From the NCBI RefSeq assembly GCF_040869045.1, contig NC_090320.1, forward strand, positions 120,103,112 through 120,167,111: 64,000 nt of DNA, written 5' to 3'. Below the pieces are notes generated by a model, which saw nothing but the letters and a program-made list of their open reading frames with translations, made no database searches and was not told where the DNA came from. Origin of the DNA: Eurosta solidaginis (lineage: Eukaryota > Arthropoda > Insecta > Diptera > Tephritidae). The position numbers and the translations under genes were made by a program. Of the stretch, positions 1 to 10,843 are shown piece by piece (within the stretch, counting starts at the first letter, position 1; each line of letters begins with the position of its first letter).

Positions 1-560
1 TATAGTTTTTTTTTTGAAAATTTTTTTCTACTAAAATGAATTCGAAAAAAAAGGTTATTTTATCTGTAAAGAAAAAAGAAAATTTCCATAGGAAATTTGT
101 TAAAAATGATAATATAGTAGTTAAAAGTTCATTTTAGGCTAATTTCTCATAATTTAAGTCTGATATCTCTACTAAAATTCAAAAACACTATAGATATTAA
201 TACAGATTCTGAAATGTACGTAAAATACCTTTAAAGTAAGCCCAGTATAATATCTTTCCCATAATTCTATCAGAAGCTAATATCTGTTTTGCAAAAATCG
301 ACCTCGAAATCGGATTTACGGCTATGGTGTCTTCAACAATTTTTCTTAGAATCATCTATAGATTTTGCTATACTCCTGATGGAAAAAACTTCATCCATAC
401 AATTTGACCCGCTCTAATGTACAAATATATATATATATATGTATACATAATTGGCGGATTTTGCCTAGGTGTAGCGGAATATTTTCTACCAATTTTTGGG
501 TGCAAAAAAGTTGCAGTAAAACCAACGGTAAGAAAATTTCCGCATTATTCATATATATTT
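1..560. other. AT-rich sequence, no gene seen
   Basis: No open frame with protein-like composition and no recognisable repeat ends. It contains a short TA microsatellite near 427-440. The LINE that follows probably begins near the end of this stretch, but its 5' end has no sharp mark. Confidence 0.5.
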
Positions 561-778
561 GTACACAGTATGTTGACTGAGTAAGACGTGTTTTTTTCGC
601 GCTCTAGAATAATTGCATTTACCCTCGAATCTTTATTGTAATATTCCTATATTTTTGTGTTGGCGGTATACGGTTGTGCTGTGAACTTAGTTTGGTATCC
701 ATTTGTTTCGTGTTTGAACTTGCATTAGCCTAATAAAACTAATAGCGTAACTAAAATAAAATAAATAAAAACACAACA

Positions 779-1579
779 ATGGCGCGAAAAAATCCAGCAA
801 GAGGAACAGCATCCCCCCTAAAACCCCTCTCTCACCAGCATCGCTACTAGAGAGATTGGAGAAAAAATTCGAAGAGAAGATGGAAGAGCAGAGACACATA
901 ATTATCAAAGAGTTAACTGAAGTGATGGAGAAAGCAGAAAACCATATGATGCAGAAATTTGGTGAGTTGACTGCTGAAATTGCCAAATTAAAACTACCGA
1001 ACGCGGCAATCGAAAGGAGAGTGGCGCTTGTTGAAAACGCTTGCTCAGATGTGCTCATTCTGCGTAATGAACTCATTTCAGCTCAGGCACAGATAAATAC
1101 CCTTGAAAGCACCGCTATTGCCACTGATCTAATAATAACTGGCATGCCACACACAGCAGGTGAGTGTTGCCTGAATTGTTTACTAAACTATACAGAGTGG
1201 CTGAGGACAAAACACCACCATAGCGCGATGCATTTCGAGTCAGAGCTGTAAGAAATAACAGCAGAAATAATAACAAACAAAAACAACCCGTCAATGCCAG
1301 TCCCATCATTGTTAAACTGTTCTCTGCAATTGACCGCAGCCAACTCTTAAAATCGGTTGCTTTGTTTTGCAAAACAAAAAAGAGATCGCTCGCGCTGTCA
1401 GATATTGATTTGCTGGTTATGGATCAATTTTCTGGCATGAAAGTTTAACGAAAAAATTACGAGAGAAGCAGTTAGAGTCGGCCTTCTCGAATCGTGGAAA
1501 AGTGTTTGTTCGATGAGCCCAAATTAGTAAACGGCAAAGCCGAAGTTAATGCTCTTATTGGAAATATAACGCACACATA
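779..1579 (+). pseudogene. LINE ORF1 (coiled-coil RNA-binding protein), frameshifted
   Basis: An ATG at 779 starts a basic stretch. One base appears to be missing in the A-run near 788, after which the protein continues through a charged helical region (856-1140) rich in E, K and L heptads, typical of the LINE ORF1 coiled coil. After another frame change near 1200, a frame with SPIIVKLFS, RSQLLKSVALF and further ORF1-like sequence runs to a stop near 1579. The family role is nucleic-acid binding and chaperoning of the LINE RNA. No zinc knuckles are seen. Assignment rests on position upstream of the endonuclease and on composition. Confidence 0.6.
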
Positions 1580-1924
1580 ACAAATAAGCTAGTACTGTAA
1601 TACGTTTATATTGTAATACGTGGATACATTTTTATATACTTCTCTCTCAGTCTTATCTTCTTTATTTTTACATTTACTCCTACTTCTATAAACTCTTTTT
1701 CCATTTTTAATATCATAATCGTTCTCATTTGAATTAACTTGTTAATTTACTCGCATATAATTATTTTGTTTATTTATTATTATTTTTTTTTGTGCTTCGC
1801 TTTAATACAATTACAATGGTATTCATCTTGCATTTGGAATGAGCACTTTTACTTGTGGTTCTCTATCTTCAAACACAATTTAATTTTGGTAAACCCAGTT
1901 AGCAAAAAAGTACCCAGTGTTGAT

Positions 1925-4255
1925 GACAACTCTAAAATCAGTCTCGTGGTCTTAATGTAGTACATTCTAATGCCCGTAGCCTTAGTGGTGATAAACTGGA
2001 CTACGTTAGGAATGTATTTGAGGATTCCTTAGTTGATGTGGTTTGTGTTTCCGAAACCTGGTTCAGTCCCACTATTTCTGATGTTGACGACAGCATTCCA
2101 AGCTACAGCCTTATTCGCCATGACATGTGTAACAAACGAGGGGGTGGTGTTGCAATCTATTGCAAGTCGTCGTTAAACTTTCATGTTCTAGCTAAATCCC
2201 ATACCGCAGACACTGAGTTTATCATAGCGGAAGTTTCTGATGGTACAAAAAGCTTATTAGTGTCGTGCGCATATAACCCCCATAAGTGTTGTTCGTTAGA
2301 TTCTTTTTTATGGAAATATCAATTTGTATTATTGACTATGAATTTTATGTAATATGTGGTGATTTTAGTGTGAACCTCCTTTCAATTGACTCCTTTTCCC
2401 GTAAACTAAACGATGTAACTGCAGCAGGTCTTACCGTAGTTAATGAAGTAGTACCTACAAGATTTGCCCATAATCCAAATCCAAGTCTCTTAAATTTTTT
2501 TATAACTTCAAACCTTGACCATATTTTAAAATTCGACCAAATATTCTTTATTTCTGACCATGACTTAATTTTTTGTACTTTAGATATGGTGTTCAATCGT
2601 CGTCCATTTCAAAGATGTTTTATGTTCCGTGACTTCAAGTCATAAATGTAAATGCGTTGTATCAAAGTGTGGCAATAGTGGACTGGAATGATAGTTGGTT
2701 ATACAACTCTGTAGATGAAAAACTTAAAGCATTTAATAAAAATTTGACTGATTTATTTGAGAAGCATGTTCCTCTACGTATGGCTCGAGTAAACCGATAT
2801 TGCCCCTGGTTCAATAACAAAGACAATACATCCTTAAAAATTCGGAATAATTTATATAGGAAATGGAGGAGGACTATGTCAGATTTCGCTTAGTCTCAAT
2901 ATCAAGCTGCTCGAAATTATACTACGCTTGTCATAAGACAAGAAAAAAGAAGATATTGTAATGGTAAATTGAATCCATCGCTTCCTTCTAAGAATCTATG
3001 ACGGAACTTAAAAAACTTAAAAGTTCATGGTGGTTTGAAGCCGGAATGTGACATAGACCTAAATATAACGAACGATTTCTTTACAGTAGGAAAAAGCAAT
3101 GAACCTTCTCCCCATACCTTGAGAACTCTTGTAGCTCATCCTGCTTTTGAACATGAATTTAAGTTTGAATGTCTAAGTAAGGGTGATGCCATACAGGCAA
3201 TACTGAATATCAAATCTGACGCTTTTGGTGTAGATGGCATTCCCCTAAAATTCGTTAAGCTTGTGCTGCCATTTATTCTGGGCACTATTACCCACATAAT
3301 AAACCATTGCTTTACAACATCTTGCTTTCCAGAGGAGTGGAAAAAGCCGTCATACTACCATTAGCTAAGAAAAGTACGCCTACAACTCCTAGTGACTATA
3401 GGCCCATATGTATATTACCAGCATTGGCGAAGATATGCGAGTCGTTAATGGCAGCGCAAATCTCATCACATGTTTAGCGCTACAATTTATTATCCCCTCT
3501 ACAATCTGGCTTTAAGCAAAAGCATAGTTGTTCTACTGCCATGTTGAAAGTATCATGGTTGATCATAATATTTTACACACTAAGCTTAAGCATTATTTAG
3601 GATTTTCGAACAATTCCTTGAAACTTATGATGAGCTATCTTAAGTGCAGGGTACAATGGAGTCTTTACAATGGCGTTTTAAGGGTGTGTCAGCAGGCGTT
3701 CCGCAAGGGTCTGTCCTAGGACCACTTTTGTTTAGTTTATTTTTGAATGATGTGTTCTCAGTTTGTAAATATGTTAATGTACACGCATATGCTGATGATA
3801 TCCAAGTGTACTTGTCTAGTCGGATTGGTCTTGTTGAGGATTTATGTTTTAAAGTAAATAGTGATCTGTCAGCTATATCCCAATGGGAAAGTGTTAAAAA
3901 TTTATGCCTTAATGCGTCTAAGTCATATGTGTTGCCAATATGTAATAGAGTAGTGCATGTTGAGGATATTCCAGAGCTGTTTATTTGTAATAGTGCTCTA
4001 CAGTTTACAAACAAAACTAAAAACTTAGGCTTTGTCGTCAACTCTAGGCTGACCTGCTGTGATCACATTAATGATACTATCAGTAAGGTGTATTGTACCT
4101 TACGTAGATTGAGAATGTCTGCGTCATTCACACCTTTGGAAACTAGCCGAAAATTAGCTAAACAGCTTACCATTCCCCACATAATATATGCTAAACTTGT
4201 CTACAGCAAGCTTGATTCAATTTCCGCTCACAAAATTAATGTCCTATTTAATAAC
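1925..4255 (+). pseudogene. LINE ORF2: endonuclease and reverse transcriptase, broken
   Basis: Endonuclease segment: starts near 1950 with HSNARSLSGDKLDYVRN, then VCVSETWFSP (2040-2070) and RGGGVAIYCKSSLNF (2135-2180). A later part lies at 2286-2645. Reverse transcriptase segment: KSDAFGVDGIPLKF (3210-3255), GVPQGSVLGPLLFSLFLNDV (about 3690-3750) and the catalytic AYADDIQVY (3787-3813). At least four frame changes and several stops are needed to read it, so it is dead. Family function: target nicking and target-primed reverse transcription. The frame stops matching at 4255, where another element is inserted. Confidence 0.85.
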
Positions 4256-5166
4256 CACACCAATTCTAAATATTCTCGCGGAATTTTGTTCTCGCGGATT
4301 TTTTTATTCCCGCGGAAAAATTCCTCCAATTCTTTTCTTCTAGGGAGAAGAATAGTTGGGGAATAGGAATTTCGAATTTTCGAAGTCAGCTGTTTTGTGA
4401 ATTGAAATTTCGTTGCGCATTTCTTATTTCGTTTAAAAAATTGAAAAGTTTAATTATTGTTGCAAATTTGTTTGAAACTGAGATAAAAAATATAAACAAT
4501 GCACAGTATTACATTCCATGTGTTATTCACTGAAATGAGTAATGAATTTGTGCCACAGCAACATCAACAGAGGAGCACAAGAAGAAGACAGCGGGATAAC
4601 ACAAATCCGCTGGGGTTGCATGCTTTCATTCAGCAAAGCAATTTTCTGGCGGCCAAGTCGAGTTGAGTTCGCCTTTCGCCATATGCCGAAATCTATTTAA
4701 GCCTTCTTAAAAATCCGTGCGCAATTTCTGAATGGCTGTTTCAAATATATCAAGAGCTCTTATGTTACTTATGATATACTTTTCTACTTAAAATAAAGAA
4801 TATTGTGGTTGTCGTTGTTGTTGTATTAACAGTGAGAATATTGTGGTAGAATGTACATACATATTTTAGCACAAATTTGTACAAATAAGTGTTCTTTCTT
4901 AAAAGAACCAATCTCCTTTAAGTATTTTGATGCATTCCCTTTAATTTAACAAGTGAAAAAACTCCTATGAAATGGCAAAGAAATCTTCCTCTCCCTCACA
5001 TTCATAATACCTACTTTTCTCCCATAACCAGTTTCCGCTTTTTCGAACATTGTTCAGAATAGGAGGAAAGTGAGAAGTGAAAAAACTCACAAGGAATTTT
5101 TATTTAGAATACGAGGAATGGGAGAAGGCAAAAACTCGCACGGAATTTTTGTTTAGAATTGGGCTG
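4256..5166. mobile_element. 0.9 kb insertion with short terminal inverted repeats
   Basis: The ends at 4256-4270 and 5152-5166 are inverted copies (13 of 15 match, core CCAATTCTAAA). The LINE reading frame stops at one end (LFNN) and resumes at the other (NVTRYIYGLKK), so this is an insertion in ORF2. Subterminal copies of GGAATTTTTATTTAGAAT-like sequence occur near the right end. A 43-codon open frame (4535-4666, +) is rich in Q and R. No transposase is seen, so it is probably a non-autonomous DNA element. No convincing target duplication was found and the superfamily is unknown. Confidence 0.65.
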
Positions 5167-5514
5167 AATGTTACCCGTTATATTTATGGTCTAAAGAAAT
5201 TCGATCACATATCCCTATGGAGGAACGATATTCTGGGTTCTAGTATTCATGACTACTCTGCTGCTAGAAACTGTATGTTCATATTCAAATTACTAGAATG
5301 GAAGTTCCCAAACTATTTGTATGAAAAGTTAAATCCAACAAAATCCGTTAGGGTTCATAATCTGGTTATACCAAAATACAACTACTTGACATCATCCAGA
5401 CTGTTCTTCATCAACGCTGTGGGGTTCTGGAATAACATCCCAGAGTCTGTTAAATCCGTCCTGAACAGGAATAACTACAAGGAAATTATACTTAACTACT
5501 TTAAGTCGATTTAA
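5167..5514 (+). pseudogene. LINE ORF2 C-terminal part
   Basis: Continues the thumb/C-terminal part of the LINE protein after the insertion: NVTRYIYGLKKFDHIS, then SSRLFFINAVGFWNNIPESV near the end, which is the conserved W-N-x-I-P block of CR1/Jockey ORF2 tails. It ends in TAA at 5512-5514, followed by about 120 bp of 3' UTR and AATAAA. This piece is itself undamaged. The open frame starting at 5077 begins inside the inserted element and is not the real start. Confidence 0.8.
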
Positions 5515-6052
5515 TGAGTGCGATTGTATATAACTACTTCCTATTACCGGTCTACACTCTCTGTCTTTTTCGTCTTTTTGTTTTTTTATCTCAATTAATT
5601 AGATTAGTTGAGCTGAAAGGCCGCGGTTAATGAATAAAACTTCCTTTTGGTTTGTTTTATATTGATAAATTTAAATTTTGGTCGATATTTCGACTTCAAT
5701 CTAAAGTCATCATAAGGGCTGAAGACAAAACAATAACAATAGTTAATTACACAGAACATACATATGAACACATGAATAACAAAATATGACTTACACATAT
5801 GGACATGTATGATCGACTGATTGGGAATATGACCAAAAAATTACAAAGAGGTCGAGAAAAACAAAAGAAGAAACCAAAATATAAACAATTTGGAAAAGTC
5901 CCGTAAAAATAAACAATTTTCATGAACAGTAACGGTAAACAAAAATCATGTATACAATAACAACATTGACATGACAACTAGACTTAGCTTAACACATATG
6001 TACGTACATATGTATGTACATATTTCATCCCATTTAACTATTTGACAATATT

Positions 6053-6562
6053 TCAAATGACCGCATTGTGGTGTTGTTGCTTCAAAATTAAACTCCTGTA
6101 AGACTGCGCACAATTATCTGTGTCCATTTTGAAGTTCATTCTTTTTTCATTAGGGGTGTTCAAAATATGTAGCATTTCTAAAGTGTATCGTTTGCTGTAA
6201 TGTTTTTCATTGTTCAGTATAGTTACATTATCGAAGTCGGGGAAGTGCCCTGTGTCCTTGCAGTGGGATGTTAAAGCCATCTTGTTGTCCGAAGCATTAT
6301 TCCTTAATTTAATGTTAGATCTATGAGCGGAAATCCTTGTCTTGAGTTTTAATTTTGTTGTCCCCACATATACTTTCTCGCATACGTGGGACCCGTCGCC
6401 GTTGCAAGGAATTCTGTAAATAACGTTAGATTTCTCCAGTTTTGAAATGTTGTCCTTAGTTTTGCTGAAAACTTGTTGCAGGGTGTTATTGTATGTAAAG
6501 GCTATTTCATATTTTTCTTTGTCATATATATTCGACATCTCGATCTTTTTTCTCTTCTCCAT
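6053..6562 (-). pseudogene. Penelope-like element, GIY-YIG endonuclease fragment
   Basis: The 169-aa open frame carries NVIYRIPCNGDG then KVYVGTTKLKLKTRISAHRS, the GIY-YIG layout of Penelope-like retroelements, followed by an H-x-C-x3-GH stretch (TSHCKDTGHFPDF) and a Glu-containing YTLEMLHI. These elements join an RT to this nuclease. No RT is present here, so only the 3' end survives. The 410 bp downstream (5640-6052) is AT-rich and has no coding signal; it is probably the element's 3' region. Confidence 0.8.
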
Positions 6563-7227
6563 TAATTTTTCTACTTAGATATAAGTTCAATTAAATATAA
6601 ATTTAATGCATTTTATTTAATTTTATTATTTTAATTAATGGTAGTTAATGTACTTTTAAAAGACTGTTGTCTTACATGTACAACCGCTGTTTGTTGTTAA
6701 ATAAATTGTTGAATTGTTAAATAGCCTCGCGCTACCATTCGAATATATATACAGTTTACAAAAATAATAAAGCTTTTGTGGAACACAGTTGTATTATTTT
6801 CTATATTTTTTATGGAAAATAAAAAACTGCCTACTCACCGATTCTTGTATGTTTTATGCTGCATCTTATGATGTTGGCTTGTCTGCTTGTTGTTGGTGAT
6901 GTTTAGCTGGCTGATGTTGCTGCTGCGCTAGGTATGATGCTGAGGTTTCTGATGGTTGCAGAATTTTCTTTTCAAACCGGCACTTATGATGAGTGCGCCC
7001 ACAATTTAAAAAAAATGTGTCTCTTTATTTAAAAAATTTTTTTTGTTTTAATTTTTCGTAATTTTTTTGTTTTTTTCTTCTTAACCAAGCACTTTGTAAA
7101 CGAAAATTCGATTTTAATTTTAATTTTTTGTTCTTTGAAATTATATTTCAAAGAAGAATTTTTTTGTAATTTTTTGTGAATTTGTATTTTTCTATATATG
7201 TAAGTATATAAGCAACTTTTAAACTGT
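6563..7227. other. AT-rich spacer between Penelope and gypsy remnants
   Basis: No coding signal. A TGTTG/TGCTG-rich stretch lies at 6850-6960 and poly-T-rich sequence at 7010-7180. The gypsy 3' LTR and integrase that should lie here are not recognisable, so the gypsy element is 3'-truncated or diverged beyond recognition. Confidence 0.5.
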
Positions 7228-7241
7228 TTGATAAAAAGATT

Positions 7242-9037
7242 TCAAATTTTTTTTAAATCATTACCAATTTCTCCTTGTAAGATTATAGCTCCTAGTGCAA
7301 AATCGGATGCGTCTGTTGTAAGTATAAAGGGTTTGTCAAAGTCTGGGTACTGTAAGATGGGTGGGTTAATTAGTTTTTCTTTTAGGCTATTAAACGCCTT
7401 TCGAATACTTCTGACCAAATAAAGGGGTTTCCTTTTTTCAATAGTGAATTGAGACATCTGACGATTTTTGCGAAATCCGCGATAAAACGTTTGTAATAAT
7501 TGCAAAATGCAAAGAACCTTCTAGTCTCGTCTGGGGTAATTGCGTACTGCTTCGCATTTGGCTGGGTCGGTTTTTGTACCTTTGTCCGTTATTAAGTGGC
7601 CTAAATAAATTACTTGTGATTAAGGAATTGCCATTTGCTAGGGTTTAGTTTGAGATTGTAGTATCTTAATCTGTCAAATACTATTGTAACGAATTTAGTG
7701 CAATTCCTCTTATTTGCAACATTCTGCTAACGTTCGAATCACTAAACTGTTGAAAAAATAACTCCAATATTCGATAATGCAAAACGGTCTTTATTAGACT
7801 ACTTAAAAATAACACTTATACTTCGCAACTGATAGCTTGCTTAAATCAAATTCATGTTCGTCTCTCAACTGTTGCCGCCTTTTATACTGGTTGGTTTCCT
7901 CGTTGACATATTTCTAGGCGCTTCTATTTCTAGAATTTACTAGTTAGTTATCAGCTATAAACTTCTCAGCTATAACTACAAATGCACGATTTTATAGCTT
8001 CTCTCATAGCCCATGCGCGTGTATATGTGAGTGATACTTGCACAAATGATTGCATACTTTTGGGAGTATCTCAGATATATGCATGTGTTTGTGCGCCACT
8101 CTCCGCTGCTCGTACGTACATATGTGTAGACATAATGATTGATTTATTGATGTGCATACAAGTCACTGCTTAGCATCGGCTTAGAGATGATAGTATCCCT
8201 TAGTGTTGCTAATATTCGTCACACTATTAACAAGTTTCTGTTGTGGTGTTTTAAGGAACATCCGAAAACAATTATATCGTCTACGTAGAGAAAAGTTTCA
8301 GATTTTAGACCGCTTAATGCTATTGTTAACATTCTTTGGAAACTGTTTGAGGATATTTTCAATCCAAATGGTAGACATTTGAATTGGTAGTGACCCTCTT
8401 GGGTCGAAAATGCCGTTGGAGGTCTTGAGTCATTTTATAGCGGTATTTGGTGAAATGAACTTTTCATATCGTGTGTTGTGAAATATTTTGCTCTGCCTAG
8501 GACGTACCTCTAATCGTGTTAAAGGGAACTTGTCGTTAATAATTTGTCATTTAGTTGTCTGTGGTCACTACTAAGCGCCATTTCTTTGTATCATTTTCGC
8601 TTTTCTTGGGTACTAACAGTAATGGAGTTATACGGGCTGACTGATGGTTCTATTATATCGCTGTCAATCAGTCCCTATACATGTTTCTGTATTTCATGCT
8701 GGTGAGTTTGTGGTAACCTATAGTTTTTTATGTATACGGGTGAGTTGTCCGTTAGGTTCAGTTTTTGTTCATAAAAATTATTTACCGAAAGTGTTTCTCC
8801 TTCAAGGTGGAAAATTGATTGATATTTGCGGAAAATTTCCGTAAGTTTAGCTTCTCTGGCCTCATCTAGTTTTTCTAGCTTTAGTTCTTTTATCAACCTA
8901 TCGAAACGTTCAGTGCTACAAGGGTCTGTCTCGTATTTTGCATTTAGTATATTGTAATCCGTCAGTTTTTCAGTCCCGCGTTTTAATTCTTTGATATTGA
9001 CTGCATAACTGTTAACGTTCATAATATTTACGTTCAT
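7242..9037 (-). pseudogene. Ty3/gypsy reverse transcriptase and RNase H remnant
   Basis: Reading 9037 to 7242: an RT N-terminus with FRKYQSIFHLEGETLSVNNF (8675-9037). Then, across the solo LTR at 7685-8222, the frame FLYVDDIIVFG carries the catalytic YVDD (near 8270-8300). Next comes the RNase H start PFILTTDASDFALGAIL (7242-7505). Many stops and indels are present and the integrase is absent. Family function: replication of LTR-retrotransposon RNA. This is the left half of the element whose gag lies beyond 52,443. Confidence 0.85.
7685..8222. mobile_element. Solo LTR inserted in the gypsy RT
   Basis: A 538-bp segment starting TGTAACG and ending CGTCAC, with inverted ends typical of an LTR. 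It is flanked by the 5-bp direct repeat ACTAT (7680-7684 and 8223-8227; can be read as 6 bp). Removing it restores a continuous RT frame through the YVDD box. No internal retrotransposon sequence is present, so it is a solo LTR left by LTR-LTR recombination. The element family is not identified. Confidence 0.85.
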
Positions 9038-9211
9038 AATTTTACCCTTGGCGGGTGCAATAGAGTTTGCTAAAAATACTTCCTGAATTTCTTAGTTGCA
9101 GACAACACTGTCTTCTTCTATATTCAAGTTGACTGCTAGAACCATTTCCGTTCTTGGAGGAATTGTTACAGTCTTGTTCGAGGGTAATTTTGTGTAAATT
9201 GGTAAAATAGA

Positions 9212-9545
9212 TTATTTGTTCTTAAAATTTAATGTTACGGTAAATGTCTCGTAGTCTATTTTGCATAAGTAATTGATCAGAAAATCTCTACCTAAAATTT
9301 CATCAGTTGCTATCGGGAAATCATCATTCACCAGTTGAAAATCTATGATCGCCTTGTTGTTATCTATGAGAAAATTAAGTTTTGATGAGCCGACTGAGTA
9401 TATTACTCTTTTGTTATACCAGGTAACTTGCATTTTGATGTGTGATCAAAATCAAATTCGTTATTGATTGGATTTTTGCAGATGGAGAAGTCCGCTCCTG
9501 TATCTATGAGGAATGTCATTTGCCTATTCAGTTCTAAGTTATTTA
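9212..9545 (-). pseudogene. Ty3/gypsy aspartic protease remnant
   Basis: On the - strand the frame near 9478-9520 reads FLIDTGADFSICKN, the retropepsin catalytic D-T-G-A. A second frame (9212-9433) ends with EILGRDFLINY, the conserved G-R-D block near the end of retropepsins. The two parts need a frame change. It lies between gag and RT as expected for Ty3/gypsy. Confidence 0.8.
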
Positions 9546-9599
9546 TTTTTACGTAGTTAGTAAAATTGTCTGTAATAATGTAAATATAATTGGGACTAG

Positions 9600-10045
9600 A
9601 GCTTCTTATATTTCCCTGTCCCCCGAAAGAATGCCCTCGTGGTCCTCCAGGTCTCCTGGGTTTCCCTGAAATTGGACATAGTTGACTCGCCGACTATTCC
9701 GCGCATTGCTCCTGAACTACTGGGTTCCAGTTGGGTCACTGGGGTTTTGGTTGTGGTAATTACTCTGTCGTTGGTTTAAGGAATATCCTTGGTTATTATT
9801 TTGAATGTTAGGTCTCGGATTATTTGAATACCTATTAGTGGAATTATTGTTCCGTCCATGGTTGGGCATGTTCCTTGAACCATTTTGTTGTCTGTTGTTA
9901 TTGTTGTTGTACCTAGGCTGAAAACCATTTCTGCTGTTGTTATTATTCTGCCGATAACTATTTTGGTTGTAATTGTTCTACGTCTTAAAGTTGTTCTGTC
10001 CATCATTTCTGAAGAACAATACATGTCTGCTGATGTTTTGGGTTC
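9600..10045 (-). pseudogene. Gypsy Gag C-terminal, Asn-rich tail
   Basis: On the - strand the frame continuing from the part beyond 52,443 is extremely Asn-rich (runs such as NNNNSRNGFQ and YNNNNNRQQN), the kind of C-terminal Gag tail seen in mdg1/412-type elements. It contains at least one in-frame stop. The frame is cut at 10,045/10,050 by the BEL insertion and resumes at 52,439. Confidence 0.75.
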
Positions 10046-10050
10046 CTTGC
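10046..10050. repeat. Left target site duplication of the BEL block (CTTGC)
   Basis: CTTGC precedes the TG of LTR1 and is repeated directly after the CA end of LTR4 at 52,439-52,443. Five bases is the expected length for BEL/Pao elements. Joining the flanks at one copy gives a continuous gypsy gag frame. Confidence 0.92.
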
Positions 10051-10590
10051 TGTTTTGCGGGGCAGTGTGGACCCGGGGAAGTCGGGCGTGTGCGTTGCAA
10101 ATAAAAGAAAATAAATACCGAATTAACAAATCGTAACCACAAGTTTGTTTACAAAATATAAGTTTATTGAAAAAGTATAAAGGACGTAGCAATTGCAAAG
10201 AAATTAATCGAACTACAAATGCACTTAACACGTTCAAATCGCAAGTTGAAAATTAAAAATTACGTGACAATGGCAAGGAGTTAAATTATACAAAATAAAT
10301 TCCCTTGGCAGTATACAATTTAGACCACAATTTAAAGTTTAAGGTATACACTCGAAATAATTAGTAAACTCACCTGGGGCTAGCTGCTGGCTCTTGAACG
10401 TTCCAAATTAGAAAGAAAGATCAAAACCGCGAACAAGTCCGCGGCACCTGCCGATAGCTAACTTTCGTTGAGTTTTTCCCCTTCAAAGTTAGCTTTCGGC
10501 TGGTGTTGGCCGTTACCGGTAATAATAATAACTAAATAACTAATGTGCATGTTAGGGTGGTCCGAAATATTTAGGCTGGTGGCCTAAACA
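10051..10590 (-). repeat. BEL-X LTR1 (outer 3' LTR), 540 bp
   Basis: TGTTTTGCGG to GGCCTAAACA (TG...CA ends). On the - strand it contains AATAAA (complement near 10,162-10,167), the likely polyadenylation signal. It differs from LTR2 and LTR3 at about one position (GTTGGCC versus GTTAGCC). It is followed on the + strand by a C-rich tract, which is the polypurine tract of the - strand. Confidence 0.93.
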
Positions 10591-10606
10591 TGCCGGCCCC
10601 CTTGCG
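10591..10606 (-). promoter_or_regulatory. Polypurine tract next to the 3' LTR
   Basis: On the - strand the sequence directly before the LTR is CGCAAGGGGGCCGGCA, a G-rich plus-strand primer site. The same tract abuts LTR2 (29,024-29,039) and LTR3 (33,656-33,671). A nearly identical one abuts the BEL-2 LTR at 57,372, which supports both LTR boundaries. Confidence 0.75.
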
Positions 10607-10843
10607 GCGAGCAACTTGAAACTCGGCGAGTACGCCAGCAACCTTCCCAAGGCGGGATAAACTAAATAAATTTAAAAATTATGATACGTATGTATAGTAG
10701 GATCGTAAGTACGATCTCCGGCGGACATCCGTGCTCGCAGTAATGCGGCCTCGCTGAACTGTGGATGAAAAAGAAAAGCGTTAGTATTCAAGTACGTGGG
10801 GTTGCTTGGCTTAAAATGCACCTTATGGTATAATTAAAGTTGT

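Larger units (their letters stand above)
560..5637 (+). mobile_element. Decayed CR1/Jockey-like non-LTR retrotransposon
   Basis: The order is ORF1 with a coiled coil, then an ORF2 of AP endonuclease and reverse transcriptase, then an AATAAA near 5630. This is the plan of a two-ORF LINE without RNase H. ORF2 is broken by frameshifts and stops and is interrupted by a 0.9 kb insertion (4256-5166). Outside that insertion the C-terminal reading frame resumes at 5167. The 5' boundary is a guess. The clade (CR1/Jockey group) is inferred from motif style only. Confidence 0.75.

Noticed and set aside
427..442. TA microsatellite as a regulatory TATA cluster
   Set aside because: A simple repeat with no gene start nearby that depends on it.
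10051..10237. Short ORFs across the BEL-X LTR (for example 28,321-28,569 and 28,458-28,670)
   Set aside because: They run across LTR boundaries and recur only because the LTR recurs.
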